From Salinicola acroporae (GTDB lineage Bacteria; Pseudomonadota; Gammaproteobacteria; Pseudomonadales; Halomonadaceae), in assembly GCF_003206615.1 (NCBI RefSeq), contig NZ_PZJW01000004.1:62001-126000 (forward strand): a stretch of DNA of 64,000 nt, in the 5' to 3' direction. Positions within the stretch are counted from its first letter, which is position 1. Each line of letters opens with the position of its first letter. Position numbers and translations under genes: made by a program. Positions 9,328 through 17,886 of the stretch are shown here, piece after piece. The notes under the pieces were generated by a model that was not told where the DNA came from, ran no database searches, and saw only the letters and a program-made list of their open reading frames with translations.

Positions 9328-9921
9328 ATGCCAACGACCAGGCCAACATCCATGCCCACGCCGATGCAGAGCCTCAAGAACTACTTCCTGATGGCGATGC
9401 CGCATCTGGAAGACCCCAATTTTGCCGGGACGCTGACCTACCTCTGCGACCATGATGACGATGGCACCCTGGGGGTGATCGTCAATCGGCCCTCCGAGCT
9501 GACCCTGGACGGACTGTTCGAACAGCTCGATATCGAATCCGAGCCCGGCCCGCACAACGACGTGCTGGTCTATAACGGCGGGCCGACCTACCGCGATCGC
9601 GGTTTCATCCTGCACCGTGGCAATGCCAGCGACTGGGATTCCAGTATCCAGGTCGCCGACGGTCTGGCGCTGACTACATCGATGGACATGCTGCAGGCGA
9701 TCGCCCAGCGGCGGGGCCCGGAGCAGTATCTGGTCACGCTGGGCTGCGCGGGGTGGAAATCCGGCCAGCTCGAGGATGAACTCAAGCAGAACACCTGGCT
9801 GATCGCCGAGGGTGACGCCGCGATCCTGTTCGATCGCCCGCCGGAGCAGCGCCTGGGTGCCGCCGCCGGCATTCTCGGCGTCGATCTCAACCTGATGACC
9901 CGCGACGCCGGACACGCCTGA
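9328..9921 (+). CDS. yqgE: YqgE/AlgH family protein (UPF0301)
   Basis: 197 residues from ATG 9328, chosen because GGAG lies at 9320-9323; upstream ATG 9271 lacks a site and ATGs at 9352 and 9364 are possible. Family marks are NYFLMAMPHLEDPNF at the start, GTLGVIVNRPSELTL and VTLGCAGWKSGQLEDEL. The biochemical role is not settled (a link to alginate regulation was reported in Pseudomonas). Its TGA overlaps the ruvX ATG by one base, so the two are co-translated. Confidence 0.93.
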   Translation: MPTTRPTSMPTPMQSLKNYFLMAMPHLEDPNFAGTLTYLCDHDDDGTLGVIVNRPSELTLDGLFEQLDIESEPGPHNDVLVYNGGPTYRDRGFILHRGNASDWDSSIQVADGLALTTSMDMLQAIAQRRGPEQYLVTLGCAGWKSGQLEDELKQNTWLIAEGDAAILFDRPPEQRLGAAAGILGVDLNLMTRDAGHA

Positions 9922-10391
9922 TGGCATCGGCAACCGGCGACCGGGTCGGTCAGCGCCTGGTGATGGCCTTCGATTACGGCACCCGGCGGATCGGTGTCTC
10001 GGTCGGCAATGAGATGCTGCGCTCTGCCAGTGGACTGGAGCCGCTGCCCGCCCGCGATGGCATCCCTGACTGGGTCCTGGTCGAGAAGCTCTTGAAGGAG
10101 TGGCAGCCGGACCTGCTGGTGGTGGGTCTGCCGATCCACGACGATGGCAGCGAATCCGACATGAGCGTACGGGCGCGCAAGTTCGGCAATCGGCTGCATG
10201 GCCGTTTCGGCAAGCCGGTGGAGATGTTCGACGAGCGCGGCACGACCCGCGCCGCCAAGCAGATCGCCAGGGAGCAGGGCCACAAGGGCAACTACCGCGA
10301 TCGTGGCGTCGACGGCATCGCCGCCCAGTTGATTCTGGAGAACTGGTTCAACCGCGAGTCGCTCCCGTCAGGGACACCCGACGTAAGCTGA
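9921..10391 (+). CDS. ruvX: Putative Holliday junction resolvase / pre-16S rRNA nuclease (YqgF)
   Basis: 156 residues with an RNase H-like fold. The acidic start AFDYGTRRIGVSVGN (about residues 16-30), the central LLVVGLPIHDDGSES and the C-terminal acidic motif VDGIAAQLILENW supply the metal-binding carboxylates. YqgF is known to trim the 5' end of 16S rRNA in E. coli and has been proposed as a junction resolvase. It overlaps yqgE by one base and is followed after 23 bases by puuR, so some read-through into puuR is likely. Confidence 0.95.
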   Translation: MASATGDRVGQRLVMAFDYGTRRIGVSVGNEMLRSASGLEPLPARDGIPDWVLVEKLLKEWQPDLLVVGLPIHDDGSESDMSVRARKFGNRLHGRFGKPVEMFDERGTTRAAKQIAREQGHKGNYRDRGVDGIAAQLILENWFNRESLPSGTPDVS

Positions 10392-10414
10392 CCATCGCTT
10401 GAGGAAGAGAACGG

Positions 10415-10966
10415 ATGTCTGATGATGTCGGCGCCCGCCTGCGAGCTCTGAGAACCTTTCGCGGCATCTCCCAGCGCGAACTGGCCAAGCGCTGTGGGGT
10501 AACGCACTCCAGCCTGTCGCTGATCGAGCAGGGCAAGGTCAGCCCTTCCATCAGCTCGCTGAAGAAGATCCTCGACGCCATTCCGATGAGCGTGGGGGAT
10601 TTCTTCACCATGGATCTGGAGAATCGGAACCAGGTCTTCTTTGGCGCCGACGAGTTGACCGACGTTGGCACCGGAGACGTGATCTACAAGTTGGTGGGAG
10701 CCAACCGGGAGTCGCGGGCGTTGTCGTTCATGGTCGAGACCTATCCGGCCGGCAGCGATACCGGGCGCGAGATGATCGCCCATCAGGGCGAGGAAGCCGG
10801 GGTCGTGCTCGAAGGGGAGATCGAGATCACGATCGGTGCCCAGACGCGGACACTGGCGCCGGGCGAGGCTTACTACTTCAATACCAACATTCCGCACCGC
10901 TTCCGCAACCCCGGCAAGTCGGCCTGCCGGCTCGTCAGTTGCGCCACTCCCGCCAAGACGTTCTGA
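10415..10966 (+). CDS. puuR: HTH-type transcriptional regulator with cupin domain, PuuR type
   Basis: 183 residues: an XRE-type helix-turn-helix at about 8-60 (RLRALRTFRGISQRELAKRC) followed by a cupin domain at about 105-180 (HQGEEAGVVLEGEIEITIG, FNTNIPHRF). This is the layout of PuuR, the putrescine-responsive repressor of E. coli puu genes. The strong site GAGGAAGAG supports the ATG at 10415. It faces the puuC-puuA operon tail to tail and most likely represses the polyamine genes of this locus. Confidence 0.9.
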   Translation: MSDDVGARLRALRTFRGISQRELAKRCGVTHSSLSLIEQGKVSPSISSLKKILDAIPMSVGDFFTMDLENRNQVFFGADELTDVGTGDVIYKLVGANRESRALSFMVETYPAGSDTGREMIAHQGEEAGVVLEGEIEITIGAQTRTLAPGEAYYFNTNIPHRFRNPGKSACRLVSCATPAKTF

Positions 10967-10995
10967 TCGCCCGCGGCGACCTGCCGCGCGCGATC
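10965..10995. terminator. Hairpin between convergent puuR and puuC
   Basis: Interrupted inverted repeat (GATCGC-2-GCGGC ... GCCGC-2-GCGATC) with a 5-base loop sits between the two stops. It lacks a T run and may act as a bidirectional barrier only. Confidence 0.4.
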
Positions 10996-11000
10996 CCGGC

Positions 11001-12500
11001 TCACGACGAAAGCGACATCCACACACTCTTGAGCTCGGAGTACTCCTCCAGCGAATGGTGCGACTTGTCGCGGCCGTTGCCGGACTGCTTGACGCCGCCG
11101 AAGGGCACGGTCTGGTCGCCGCCAGCCCAGTTGTTGACGAAGACCTGACCAGACTGGAGGCGCCGGGTGACCCGCATGATGCGATCGATGTCCTGACTCC
11201 AGAAGCCGGCCGCCAATCCGTAGTCGCTGTCGTTGGCCATCGCGATCGCTTGCTCCTCCGTATCGAAGCCGAATACCGACAGCACTGGACCGAAGATCTC
11301 CTCCCGGCCGATGACCATGTCGTCGGTGACGTCGTCGAAGACGGTTGGGCCAATGAAAAGGCCGGGCCCTGCTTGCGCCTTGCCGCCCATGCGCAGCCGC
11401 GCTCCTTCTTCCACGCCCTGACGGATGTAGTCCAGGACCCGTTCGTACTGAGTGCGGTCGACGATCGCGCCCATGAAGCTGGCGGGATCCAGCGGATCGC
11501 CCGGTTGCATCGATTCGGCGGCGGCGAGCAGCCTGTCGATGAAGGCTTCGCGCACACTGTTTTCCACCAGCAGACGTGATCCTGCGATGCACACCTCACC
11601 TTGGTTGTAGAAGATCGCCTCGGCGGCGTGGCGGGCCACGCTGTCTAGGTCCTTGCAGTCGGCGAAGACGATATTCGGGCTCTTGCCGCCACACTCCAGG
11701 TACACCCGCTTGAGGTTGGATTGCCCCGCGTACTGCAGCAGCTGCTTGCCGACGCCGGTCGAGCCGGTGAAGGCGAGGCAGTTGACCTCCATGGACAGCG
11801 CCAAGGCCTTGCCGACCGTGTGGCCGAACCCCGGAAGTACCTGGAAAACCCCGCTCGGCAGACCCGCCTCCCGCGCCAGCGAGGCCAGATACAGCGCGGA
11901 GAGCGGCGACTTCTCGGAGGGCTTGAGGATGACGCTGTTGCCCGCGGCGAGCGCCGGGCCGATCTTCCAGGCCGTCATCATCAGGGGAAAATTCCATGGC
12001 ACGATGGCGGCGACGACGCCCAGCGGTTCGCGCAGCACCAGCGCCAGGGTATCGTCGCCGGTCGGCGCCACCTCGCCGTAGAGCTTGTCGATCGACTCGG
12101 CCTGATGGCGAATGCAACCGATGGCGCCGCTGACATCGCTCTGGGCGCTGCTGATCGGCTTGCCCATGTCCAGCGTGTCGAGCAGGGCCAGCGTATCGCG
12201 ATGGCGCTCCATCAGCCCGGCCAGGCGCAGCATGACGAGCTTGCGCTCGGTAGGCGCCAGCCGCGCCCAGCTGCCGCGCGTGAACGCCGCGCGGGCCATG
12301 GTCACGGCCTTGTCGGCATCGGCGGCGTCGCAGCTCGCCACATTGGCCAGGATTGCCCCCGTCGCGGGATTGATCGTGGCGAAGGTCTTGCCGCTTTCGG
12401 CCGCGACGAACTCATCGTCGATGAAGGCGCGCGTCTCGAGATTGGCGCTAAGGACGGCGGCTTTGGCCTGCCAGTCGGCCAGCGTTGGCGTCGGGCTCAT
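11001..12500 (-). CDS. puuC: Gamma-glutamyl-gamma-aminobutyraldehyde dehydrogenase
   Basis: 499 residues of the aldehyde dehydrogenase superfamily. Visible are the nucleotide-binding PWNFPLMMTAWKIGPALAAG, GSTGVGKQLL, the general-base glutamate in LECGGKSPN and the catalytic cysteine in GEVCIAGSRLL near residue 300. In E. coli PuuC oxidises gamma-glutamyl-aminobutyraldehyde to gamma-Glu-GABA and also accepts 4-aminobutyraldehyde. The ATG at 12500 has AAGGAG upstream and overlaps the stop of the truncated aminotransferase (ATGA), so the two are coupled. Confidence 0.93.
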   Translation of the reverse strand: MSPTPTLADWQAKAAVLSANLETRAFIDDEFVAAESGKTFATINPATGAILANVASCDAADADKAVTMARAAFTRGSWARLAPTERKLVMLRLAGLMERHRDTLALLDTLDMGKPISSAQSDVSGAIGCIRHQAESIDKLYGEVAPTGDDTLALVLREPLGVVAAIVPWNFPLMMTAWKIGPALAAGNSVILKPSEKSPLSALYLASLAREAGLPSGVFQVLPGFGHTVGKALALSMEVNCLAFTGSTGVGKQLLQYAGQSNLKRVYLECGGKSPNIVFADCKDLDSVARHAAEAIFYNQGEVCIAGSRLLVENSVREAFIDRLLAAAESMQPGDPLDPASFMGAIVDRTQYERVLDYIRQGVEEGARLRMGGKAQAGPGLFIGPTVFDDVTDDMVIGREEIFGPVLSVFGFDTEEQAIAMANDSDYGLAAGFWSQDIDRIMRVTRRLQSGQVFVNNWAGGDQTVPFGGVKQSGNGRDKSHHSLEEYSELKSVWMSLSS

Positions 12501-12859
12501 GTGGATGTCTCCTTCGTTGCCGTGATGGCGGCCCCTCGGGCCTGCAGCCGGCGTGTCGTTTCGGCCAGCGCGGCCGCTGGCGGGTTCGTCGTGTTGAAGA
12601 AGCTGTTGTAGTAGGGCAACTGCTGCAACTGGCGGCTCGCGGTATCGACCAGTTCCTGACGGCCGTGGCCCAGGTTGACGCACCACAGTCCCGCCATCGC
12701 GTCCAGGAGCCTTCGGCCTCCGTCATCCTCGATGTAGATGCCATTGGCGGCGGTAATGAGTCGACTGCCTTCGTCACCCAGCGCCTTGAAGTCGGTGGAG
12801 GGGTGCAGGTAGTGATCGCGATCGAGCGCTTTGAGTCCTGCGGCGTCGGGCGGTCTCAT
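12497..12859 (-). pseudogene. Truncated putrescine-pyruvate aminotransferase (SpuC-like), N-terminal remnant
   Basis: From ATG 12859 (AGAGGAG site) 120 residues match the start of class III aminotransferases of the SpuC group: a HYLHPSTDFKAL-type N-terminus, then DGGRRLLDAMAGLWCVNLGHG and NSFFNTTNPPAAALAE. Intact enzymes have about 455 residues, and the PLP lysine near residue 290 is absent. After NPPAAALAE come about 20 residues ending at a TGA that overlaps the puuC start. An internal deletion reaching the gene's end, or joining it to a short C-terminal tail, explains this. It cannot transaminate. The intact ribosome site suggests the fragment is still translated. Confidence 0.88.
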
Positions 12860-12931
12860 GGCGTGCTCCTCTGGGGCGGGCGTACCCGGTTTGATGGCCC
12901 TGGCAACATCCTCTTGGCGTCGCTCCAAGGG

Positions 12932-14308
12932 TCAGACGTGGCGCAGATACCAGTCGTATTCGAGCCGGCTGACCACTTGCATGGCGGACGTTCGTTCGGC
13001 ACGGCGGTTCGCCAGGAACACATTCAGGAAGTCCTGACCCAGTGCCTCGTTCAGCACCTCGGATTGCTCGAGCAGTTCCAGTGCTCGAGACCAGCTGTTG
13101 GTGAGTACCGGGTCGAACTGCTCGTAGGCATTGCCGGTGACGATCTCCTCGGGCGGGATCCGGTGGGTGATGCCGTGGATGACCGAGGCGAGTAGGGCGG
13201 CCAGCAGCAGGTAGGGGTTGGCATCGGCACCGCCGACACGGTGCTCGATCCGTCGTGCGGCATTTGGCCCGGAGGGAATGCGCAGGGCCACGGAGCGATT
13301 GTCGAAGCCCCAGGTCGGTGCCATGGGAACATAGAGGCCCGGCTGAAAACGGCGAAAGGAGTTGAGGTTCGGGGCCATCAGGGCGACCGATTCCGGCATC
13401 AGCCTGAGCAGGCCGCCGATGGCGTGGCGCAGCGTTTCGGTGCCCAGCGGATTTTCATCGACGGCGGCAAAGACGTTGCGACCTTGGGCATCGAGCAGGC
13501 TGATGTGGACGTGCATGCCGTTGCCGGCTTCCTCGTCGTAGGGTTTGGCCATGAATGTCGCTTCGAAGCCATGGTTGACGGCGATGCCCTTGATCAGGCG
13601 CTTGAGCAGCACCGCGCTATCGCCTGCCTTGAGTACGTCGCTGCCGTGCAGCAGGTTGATCTCGAACTGGCCCGGGGCGCACTCCTTCAGCGCCGTGTCC
13701 AGCGGCAGGTTCTGGGCCGCGGCCGCGGCCTGGATGTCGCCCAGGAACGCGGCATATTCGTCGAGCTCCGAAATCGAATACACCTGACTGGTGGTGGCGC
13801 GTTCGCCGGTCTCCGGCGAGCGGGGCGGCTGCACTCTGCCCAGCTCGTCCCGCGTGCGATCGACGATATAGAACTCGAGTTCCAGCGCGACGGCGGCGGT
13901 GAACCCCATTGCCGCCAGGCGCTGTACCTGTCGGGCCAGGACGTTGCGCGGGTCGGCGAAGAAGGGGCCATCATGCTCGTTGCGCATGGTCATCAGCAGT
14001 TGCCCCTGGCAGCCGTCCCGCAGCCAGGGTGTCGGCATCAGGGTGCCGGGAATCGGGCGGCAGACCTGGTCGCAGTCGCCGATGTCCAGGCCCAGGCCCG
14101 TCGCTTCGATCGTGTTACCGGTGATGTCCAGCGCGAAGACCGAGCCGGGGAGATTGATACCGTTGACGTAGGCCTTTTCGAGATTTTCCCGGGGAATCCG
14201 CTTGCCGCGAAACACGCCATTGAGGTCGCTCAGCAAGAGATCGATGCTGTCGATAGCGGGGTTACGCGCCAGGAAGTCACGAGCCTCGTCGACGGGAAGG
14301 GAGGACAT
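12932..14308 (-). CDS. puuA: Gamma-glutamylputrescine synthetase (glutamine synthetase family), copy 1
   Basis: 458 residues of the glutamine synthetase fold acting in the cytosol. It has LLLSDLNGVFRGKRIP in the N-terminal beta-grasp part, the metal-binding ALELEFYIVD (about 140-149), NGMHVHISLLD and the C-terminal GGADANPYLLLAA. PuuA ligates glutamate to putrescine using ATP, the entry step of the gamma-glutamylated route. It is the first gene of the minus-strand unit puuA - truncated spuC - puuC and shares a divergent promoter region with puuD. A second copy lies at 17887-19266. Confidence 0.92.
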   Translation of the reverse strand: MSSLPVDEARDFLARNPAIDSIDLLLSDLNGVFRGKRIPRENLEKAYVNGINLPGSVFALDITGNTIEATGLGLDIGDCDQVCRPIPGTLMPTPWLRDGCQGQLLMTMRNEHDGPFFADPRNVLARQVQRLAAMGFTAAVALELEFYIVDRTRDELGRVQPPRSPETGERATTSQVYSISELDEYAAFLGDIQAAAAAQNLPLDTALKECAPGQFEINLLHGSDVLKAGDSAVLLKRLIKGIAVNHGFEATFMAKPYDEEAGNGMHVHISLLDAQGRNVFAAVDENPLGTETLRHAIGGLLRLMPESVALMAPNLNSFRRFQPGLYVPMAPTWGFDNRSVALRIPSGPNAARRIEHRVGGADANPYLLLAALLASVIHGITHRIPPEEIVTGNAYEQFDPVLTNSWSRALELLEQSEVLNEALGQDFLNVFLANRRAERTSAMQVVSRLEYDWYLRHV

Positions 14309-14550
14309 GATGTCACCTGAGATCGTTTGTTGTGGTCGTTGATAGTGTTCCGGCTGCCCGGTATTGTTGTCAAATTATTTACGTTTTATTCGCTTCTTTT
14401 CGGCTTAAAATCGGTGCTACATTATTTAAATAATTGATATTTAATAATTTATTGGAATCTTATTTGCTTTTCATGATCGATGTCTGGAAAGAAAAATAGA
14501 CCAAGGCCTGTTGGTGAAAACATAACGGATCCCGGTTTCGAGGAGGCATC
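14309..14550. promoter_or_regulatory. AT-rich divergent promoter region of puuA and puuD
   Basis: The stretch 14345-14480 is far richer in A and T than its surroundings. It holds a perfect 14-bp palindrome, ATTATTTAAATAAT, at 14421-14434, followed by similar AT motifs (TTGATATTTAATAATTTATT). PuuR is the obvious candidate to bind here because the E. coli PuuR site is also AT-rich, but I cannot match a full consensus by eye. Both divergent promoters should lie inside this segment. Confidence 0.6.
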
Positions 14551-15303
14551 ATGCACAAGCGTCCCCTGGTGGGTGTCATTGCCTGCCGCCGTGAGGTGGA
14601 AGGCCACCCTGCCCACATGGTCACCGACAAGTATCTCAGCGCGCTGCGGGCGTATGGGCTGGAGCCGGTCATCCTGCCGGTCTGGCGCGACAGCGATGCC
14701 GACGCTGCCAACGCGTTGCTGGATCGTCTCGACGGCCTGATGCTGACCGGTAGCTACACCAACGTGCTGCCGAGTCGATACCAGGCGGCGCGGGCGCCTG
14801 AAAACACGCGGGACGACCTGGATCGCGATCACGCCGCCATGCTGTGGGTGCCGTTGGCACTGGAGCGCCGTCTGCCGCTACTGGGGATCTGCCGCGGCTT
14901 TCAGGAATTCAACGTGGCCCTTGGCGGGACGCTGCATCAGGCCGTCCAGCGTGTGCCCGGCCTCATGGATCACCGCGAGCCGGAAGGGTCGAAGGCCCAG
15001 CAGTATGCGCCGAGCCACGAGGTCGAAATCCGGCCCGGCGGCCGCCTGGCCAGCCTCTACGGCGAATGCCAGAAAGGGCTGAAGGCACGGGTCAATTCGC
15101 TGCATCAGCAGGGCATAGACCGGTTGGCGGAGGGGCTGTTCGTGGAGGCGGTGGCCCCGGATGGTCTGGTCGAGGCGGTTTCGCTGCCGGAAGCGCCTGG
15201 CTTTACCCTGGCGGTGCAGTGGCACCCCGAGTGGGAGCCCGGGAACAACGCGCTCTACGACGCGATCTTCCAAGGGTTTGCCCGCGCCTGTCAGCCGCAA
15301 TGA
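14551..15303 (+). CDS. puuD: Gamma-glutamyl-GABA hydrolase (class I glutamine amidotransferase-like)
   Basis: 250 residues. The nucleophile is Cys114 in LLGICRGFQEFNVALGG, the same position as the catalytic Cys114 of E. coli PuuD; the His-Glu pair is in the C-terminal QWHPEW. It hydrolyses gamma-Glu-GABA to glutamate and GABA in the cytosol. The site GAGGAGG precedes the ATG. It is transcribed away from puuA. In the Pseudomonas spu locus the equivalent gene is spuA. Confidence 0.94.
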   Translation: MHKRPLVGVIACRREVEGHPAHMVTDKYLSALRAYGLEPVILPVWRDSDADAANALLDRLDGLMLTGSYTNVLPSRYQAARAPENTRDDLDRDHAAMLWVPLALERRLPLLGICRGFQEFNVALGGTLHQAVQRVPGLMDHREPEGSKAQQYAPSHEVEIRPGGRLASLYGECQKGLKARVNSLHQQGIDRLAEGLFVEAVAPDGLVEAVSLPEAPGFTLAVQWHPEWEPGNNALYDAIFQGFARACQPQ

Positions 15304-15379
15304 CGGGCACCGCCAGCGCTCGCCTGGATCTGAACGGTAACCCCTCCGTACGCCTGACAGCATCTGGATGTCGAGCCAC

Positions 15380-16690
15380 CTAGATGCCGAGTCGGTCGCG
15401 CGCCTCGTAATACCAGGCTCCCAGCGCCGAGAGCGGCACGCGCAACATCCGTCCGCCGGGAAAAGGCTGGTGCGGCAGCCCGGCGAAGGCGTCGAATCGA
15501 TCGTCGCGCCCCGTCATCACTTCGCTGATCAGGCGACCGGCAAGGTGCGTGCAGGTCACGCCGTGGCCGGAGTAGCCCTGGGCGTAGTAGACGTTGTCGT
15601 TGATCACGCCGAACTGCGGCAGGCGATTCAGCGTCATCAGAAAGTTGCCGCTCCAGGCGTAGTCCACCTTGACGTCTTTCAACTGCGGAAACGTCTTGAG
15701 CATCTTGGGGCGAATCACCGCCTCGATATCCGCCGGCCCCTCGCTGCCATAGTTGACGCCACCGCCGTACAGCAGCCGGTTGTCGCGAGTCAGCCGATAG
15801 TAGTCGAGCAGGTAGTTGCAGTCCTCCACCGCCATGCCGTTGGGCAGCAGGCGCCGGGCGAGCGCTTCCCCGAGGGGTTCGGTGGTGATGATCTGCGTAC
15901 CGCAGGGCATGGATTTTCGCTCGAGCTCCGGCATGACCCCGTGCAGATAGGCGTTGCCGGCCATGACGACGCGGTCGGCCCTGACGGTGCCTTCAGCGGT
16001 CTTCACCGTGACCGGGGCGCCGTGCTCGAGGGTGACGACCGGGCTCTGCTCGTAAACCACGCCGCCCCTCGATTCCAGGGCGGCAGCCTGGCCCAGCGCC
16101 AGGTTCAGCGGATGTAGGTGGCCGCCGGAGTGGTCGATCAGCACGCCGGTGTAGCGGTTGCTGCCGACCTCACGCTGGTAGGCGTCGCCTTCCAGCAGTT
16201 CGAGGCTGTCGTTGCCGTAACGCTGCCACAGGGCTTGGTGGTGTCTGAGGGCCTGGAGCTGCTTGGTGTTGCAGGCGGCGAACAGGTTGCCGTCGCGGAG
16301 GTCGCACTGGATGCCATAGGTCGCGATTCGCTCGCGGATTATCCGGTTGCCCTCGAAGGCCATGTCGCCCAGCGCCCGGCCGGTTGCTTGGCCGTATTTC
16401 GACTCGATCACGTCGATGTCGCGGCTGTAGCTGTTGACGATCTGGCCGCCGTTGCGCCCCGAGGCGCCATAGCCGACGCGCGCGGCTTCCAGCACGATCA
16501 CCTTCAGACCTTTCTCGGCCAGATGCAGTGCCGATGACAGCCCGGTGAAGCCGGCCCCCACCACGCACACATCGCAGCTGACGTCGGCCGACAGTGCCGG
16601 TCGCGCTGGCGCGGCGTTGGCCGAGGCCGCGTACCAGGAGGCGGCGTGCTCGAGCTGTGACGGGGGCTTTGCGTCGGAAGGCGCGGACAT
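15380..16690 (-). CDS. puuB: Gamma-glutamylputrescine oxidoreductase, FAD-dependent, copy 1
   Basis: 436 residues from ATG 16690, preferred over ATG 16702 because GGAGTCC lies correctly in front of it. It is a DAO-family flavoprotein: the dinucleotide motif CVVGAGFTGLSSALHLAEKG near residue 40, GYGASGRNGGQ after it, and the C-terminal YYAQGYSGHGVT that contacts the flavin. It oxidises gamma-glutamylputrescine to the aldehyde, releasing ammonia and hydrogen peroxide. It is the last gene of the long minus-strand spu-like operon. A paralogue starts the same operon at 24663. Confidence 0.9.
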   Translation of the reverse strand: MSAPSDAKPPSQLEHAASWYAASANAAPARPALSADVSCDVCVVGAGFTGLSSALHLAEKGLKVIVLEAARVGYGASGRNGGQIVNSYSRDIDVIESKYGQATGRALGDMAFEGNRIIRERIATYGIQCDLRDGNLFAACNTKQLQALRHHQALWQRYGNDSLELLEGDAYQREVGSNRYTGVLIDHSGGHLHPLNLALGQAAALESRGGVVYEQSPVVTLEHGAPVTVKTAEGTVRADRVVMAGNAYLHGVMPELERKSMPCGTQIITTEPLGEALARRLLPNGMAVEDCNYLLDYYRLTRDNRLLYGGGVNYGSEGPADIEAVIRPKMLKTFPQLKDVKVDYAWSGNFLMTLNRLPQFGVINDNVYYAQGYSGHGVTCTHLAGRLISEVMTGRDDRFDAFAGLPHQPFPGGRMLRVPLSALGAWYYEARDRLGI

Positions 16691-16727
16691 CCTGGACTCC
16701 ATGCATGAAAGGACGGATGGGAGGATA

Positions 16728-16752
16728 AAGCCCGATCAGCGAGACCGGGCTT
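16728..16752 (-). terminator. Stem-loop at the end of potF1
   Basis: AAGCCCG and CGGGCTT arms enclose the potF1 stop codon. The downstream minus-strand bases (TTATCC) form a poor tail. It may mark partial termination or processing between potF1 and puuB1. Confidence 0.35.
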
Positions 16753-17824
16753 CCGACCACAACTGCTGCAGCAGCTGCAACTGCTCGCCGTCGACGGAGG
16801 GCGTCAGCGACAGCCGGGAGCGGGTGTCGGCATCGGGCATCACTGGCGGCTCGCGGAGTTCGGCGGACAGCATCGGTTGTGCCGCCGCGTTGGGCGAGGT
16901 GTACAGGTTGTAGTTGGAGAGCCGGGCCGCGACCTCGGGGCGCAGCAGGTATTCGATGAAACGGCGTGCGTTGTCCGGATGCGGTGCCCGGGCCGGGATG
17001 GCCATCACGTCCACCCAGCGCTGCGAGCCTTCCCTGGGTACGAAAAAGCCGATATTGCCGTAGAGCTCCGGGTCTTCGCTCTGCTTGCCGGCCAGGTCGC
17101 CGTTGTAGGCAATGCCGGCGTGGATCACGCCGCTGGCGATCTGCTCGATGGTCGCGGTGGCGTCGACGAAGCCGACGAAATTGTCTCGCTCACGGGTGGC
17201 AACCACCAGCTTGGCCGCCTCGACCCAAGGGGCCTGGCCGACGCAGTCGAACCCTTTGCCAAGGTACGCGCAGAGGGTCGAGAAGGTGAACTGGGCATCG
17301 CCCTTGAGTAGCGCAAAGGGGTAGTCGGCGTTGACAGCGGGATCGTACAGCAGTCCCCAGCTAGGGTCCGGGTCGGGAAAGGTGTCGGTGTTGTAGACGA
17401 TGCCGGTCACCCCCCACTGGTACGGCACGGTGTAGGTGTCTTCCGGGTCGTAGGCCGGGTGGCGGAAATCCGACATGATATTGTCGATGCCTTGCAGCGC
17501 CTGGCCTTCCTGCGATTGACCTTCCGGAACGAGTGGTTGGATCAGCGCTGCCCCGATGAGGCGCGGCACGAAGTAGTCCGAGGGGATGACGATATCGTAC
17601 TGGGCGTCGCCGCCGGCGTTCAGCTTGGCCAGCATCTCGGCGTTGGAGTTGTAGTAGTTCTGTACCACGTCGATGCCGGTTTCGGCCTCGAAGTCGGCGA
17701 TGATCTCGGGATCCATGTAGTCGGTCCAGTTGAACAGGTTCAACTGTTTTTCCTGATCGTCGGCCAGGGCGCCGCTGCCTATCAGGCCGGCTGCGATCGC
17801 GATCATCCAGTTCGCGTATTTCAT
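16736..17824 (-). CDS. potF: Polyamine ABC transporter periplasmic binding protein, copy 1 (PotF/SpuD/SpuE type)
   Basis: 362 residues with a signal peptide (MKYANWMIAIAAGLIGSGALA, cleavage near residue 21). The mature part begins LNLFNWTDYMDPEIIADFE, the hallmark of PotF/PotD proteins, and has PYQWGVTGIVYNTDTFPDP in the ligand region. It binds putrescine or spermidine in the periplasm. A second, clearly related binding protein lies at 19346-20413. In Pseudomonas the pair SpuD and SpuE split putrescine and spermidine; which copy does which here cannot be told. Confidence 0.92.
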   Translation of the reverse strand: MKYANWMIAIAAGLIGSGALADDQEKQLNLFNWTDYMDPEIIADFEAETGIDVVQNYYNSNAEMLAKLNAGGDAQYDIVIPSDYFVPRLIGAALIQPLVPEGQSQEGQALQGIDNIMSDFRHPAYDPEDTYTVPYQWGVTGIVYNTDTFPDPDPSWGLLYDPAVNADYPFALLKGDAQFTFSTLCAYLGKGFDCVGQAPWVEAAKLVVATRERDNFVGFVDATATIEQIASGVIHAGIAYNGDLAGKQSEDPELYGNIGFFVPREGSQRWVDVMAIPARAPHPDNARRFIEYLLRPEVAARLSNYNLYTSPNAAAQPMLSAELREPPVMPDADTRSRLSLTPSVDGEQLQLLQQLWSEARSR

Positions 17825-17886
17825 GGTATCCCCCAGGTTGTCATAGCGGTCGAGGTTCCTTCACCGAACTTCTCGCCTTGCGGTGT

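Noticed and set aside
8098-9933. Minus-strand open frame of 611 codons opposite gshB and yqgE
   Set aside because: Both plus-strand genes are strongly conserved; the antisense frame is an effect of high third-position GC.
12497-12859. The 120-residue aminotransferase remnant as a real small protein with its own function
   Set aside because: Everything up to NPPAAALAE matches the start of a 455-residue enzyme and the catalytic part is absent; a truncated gene is the simpler reading.
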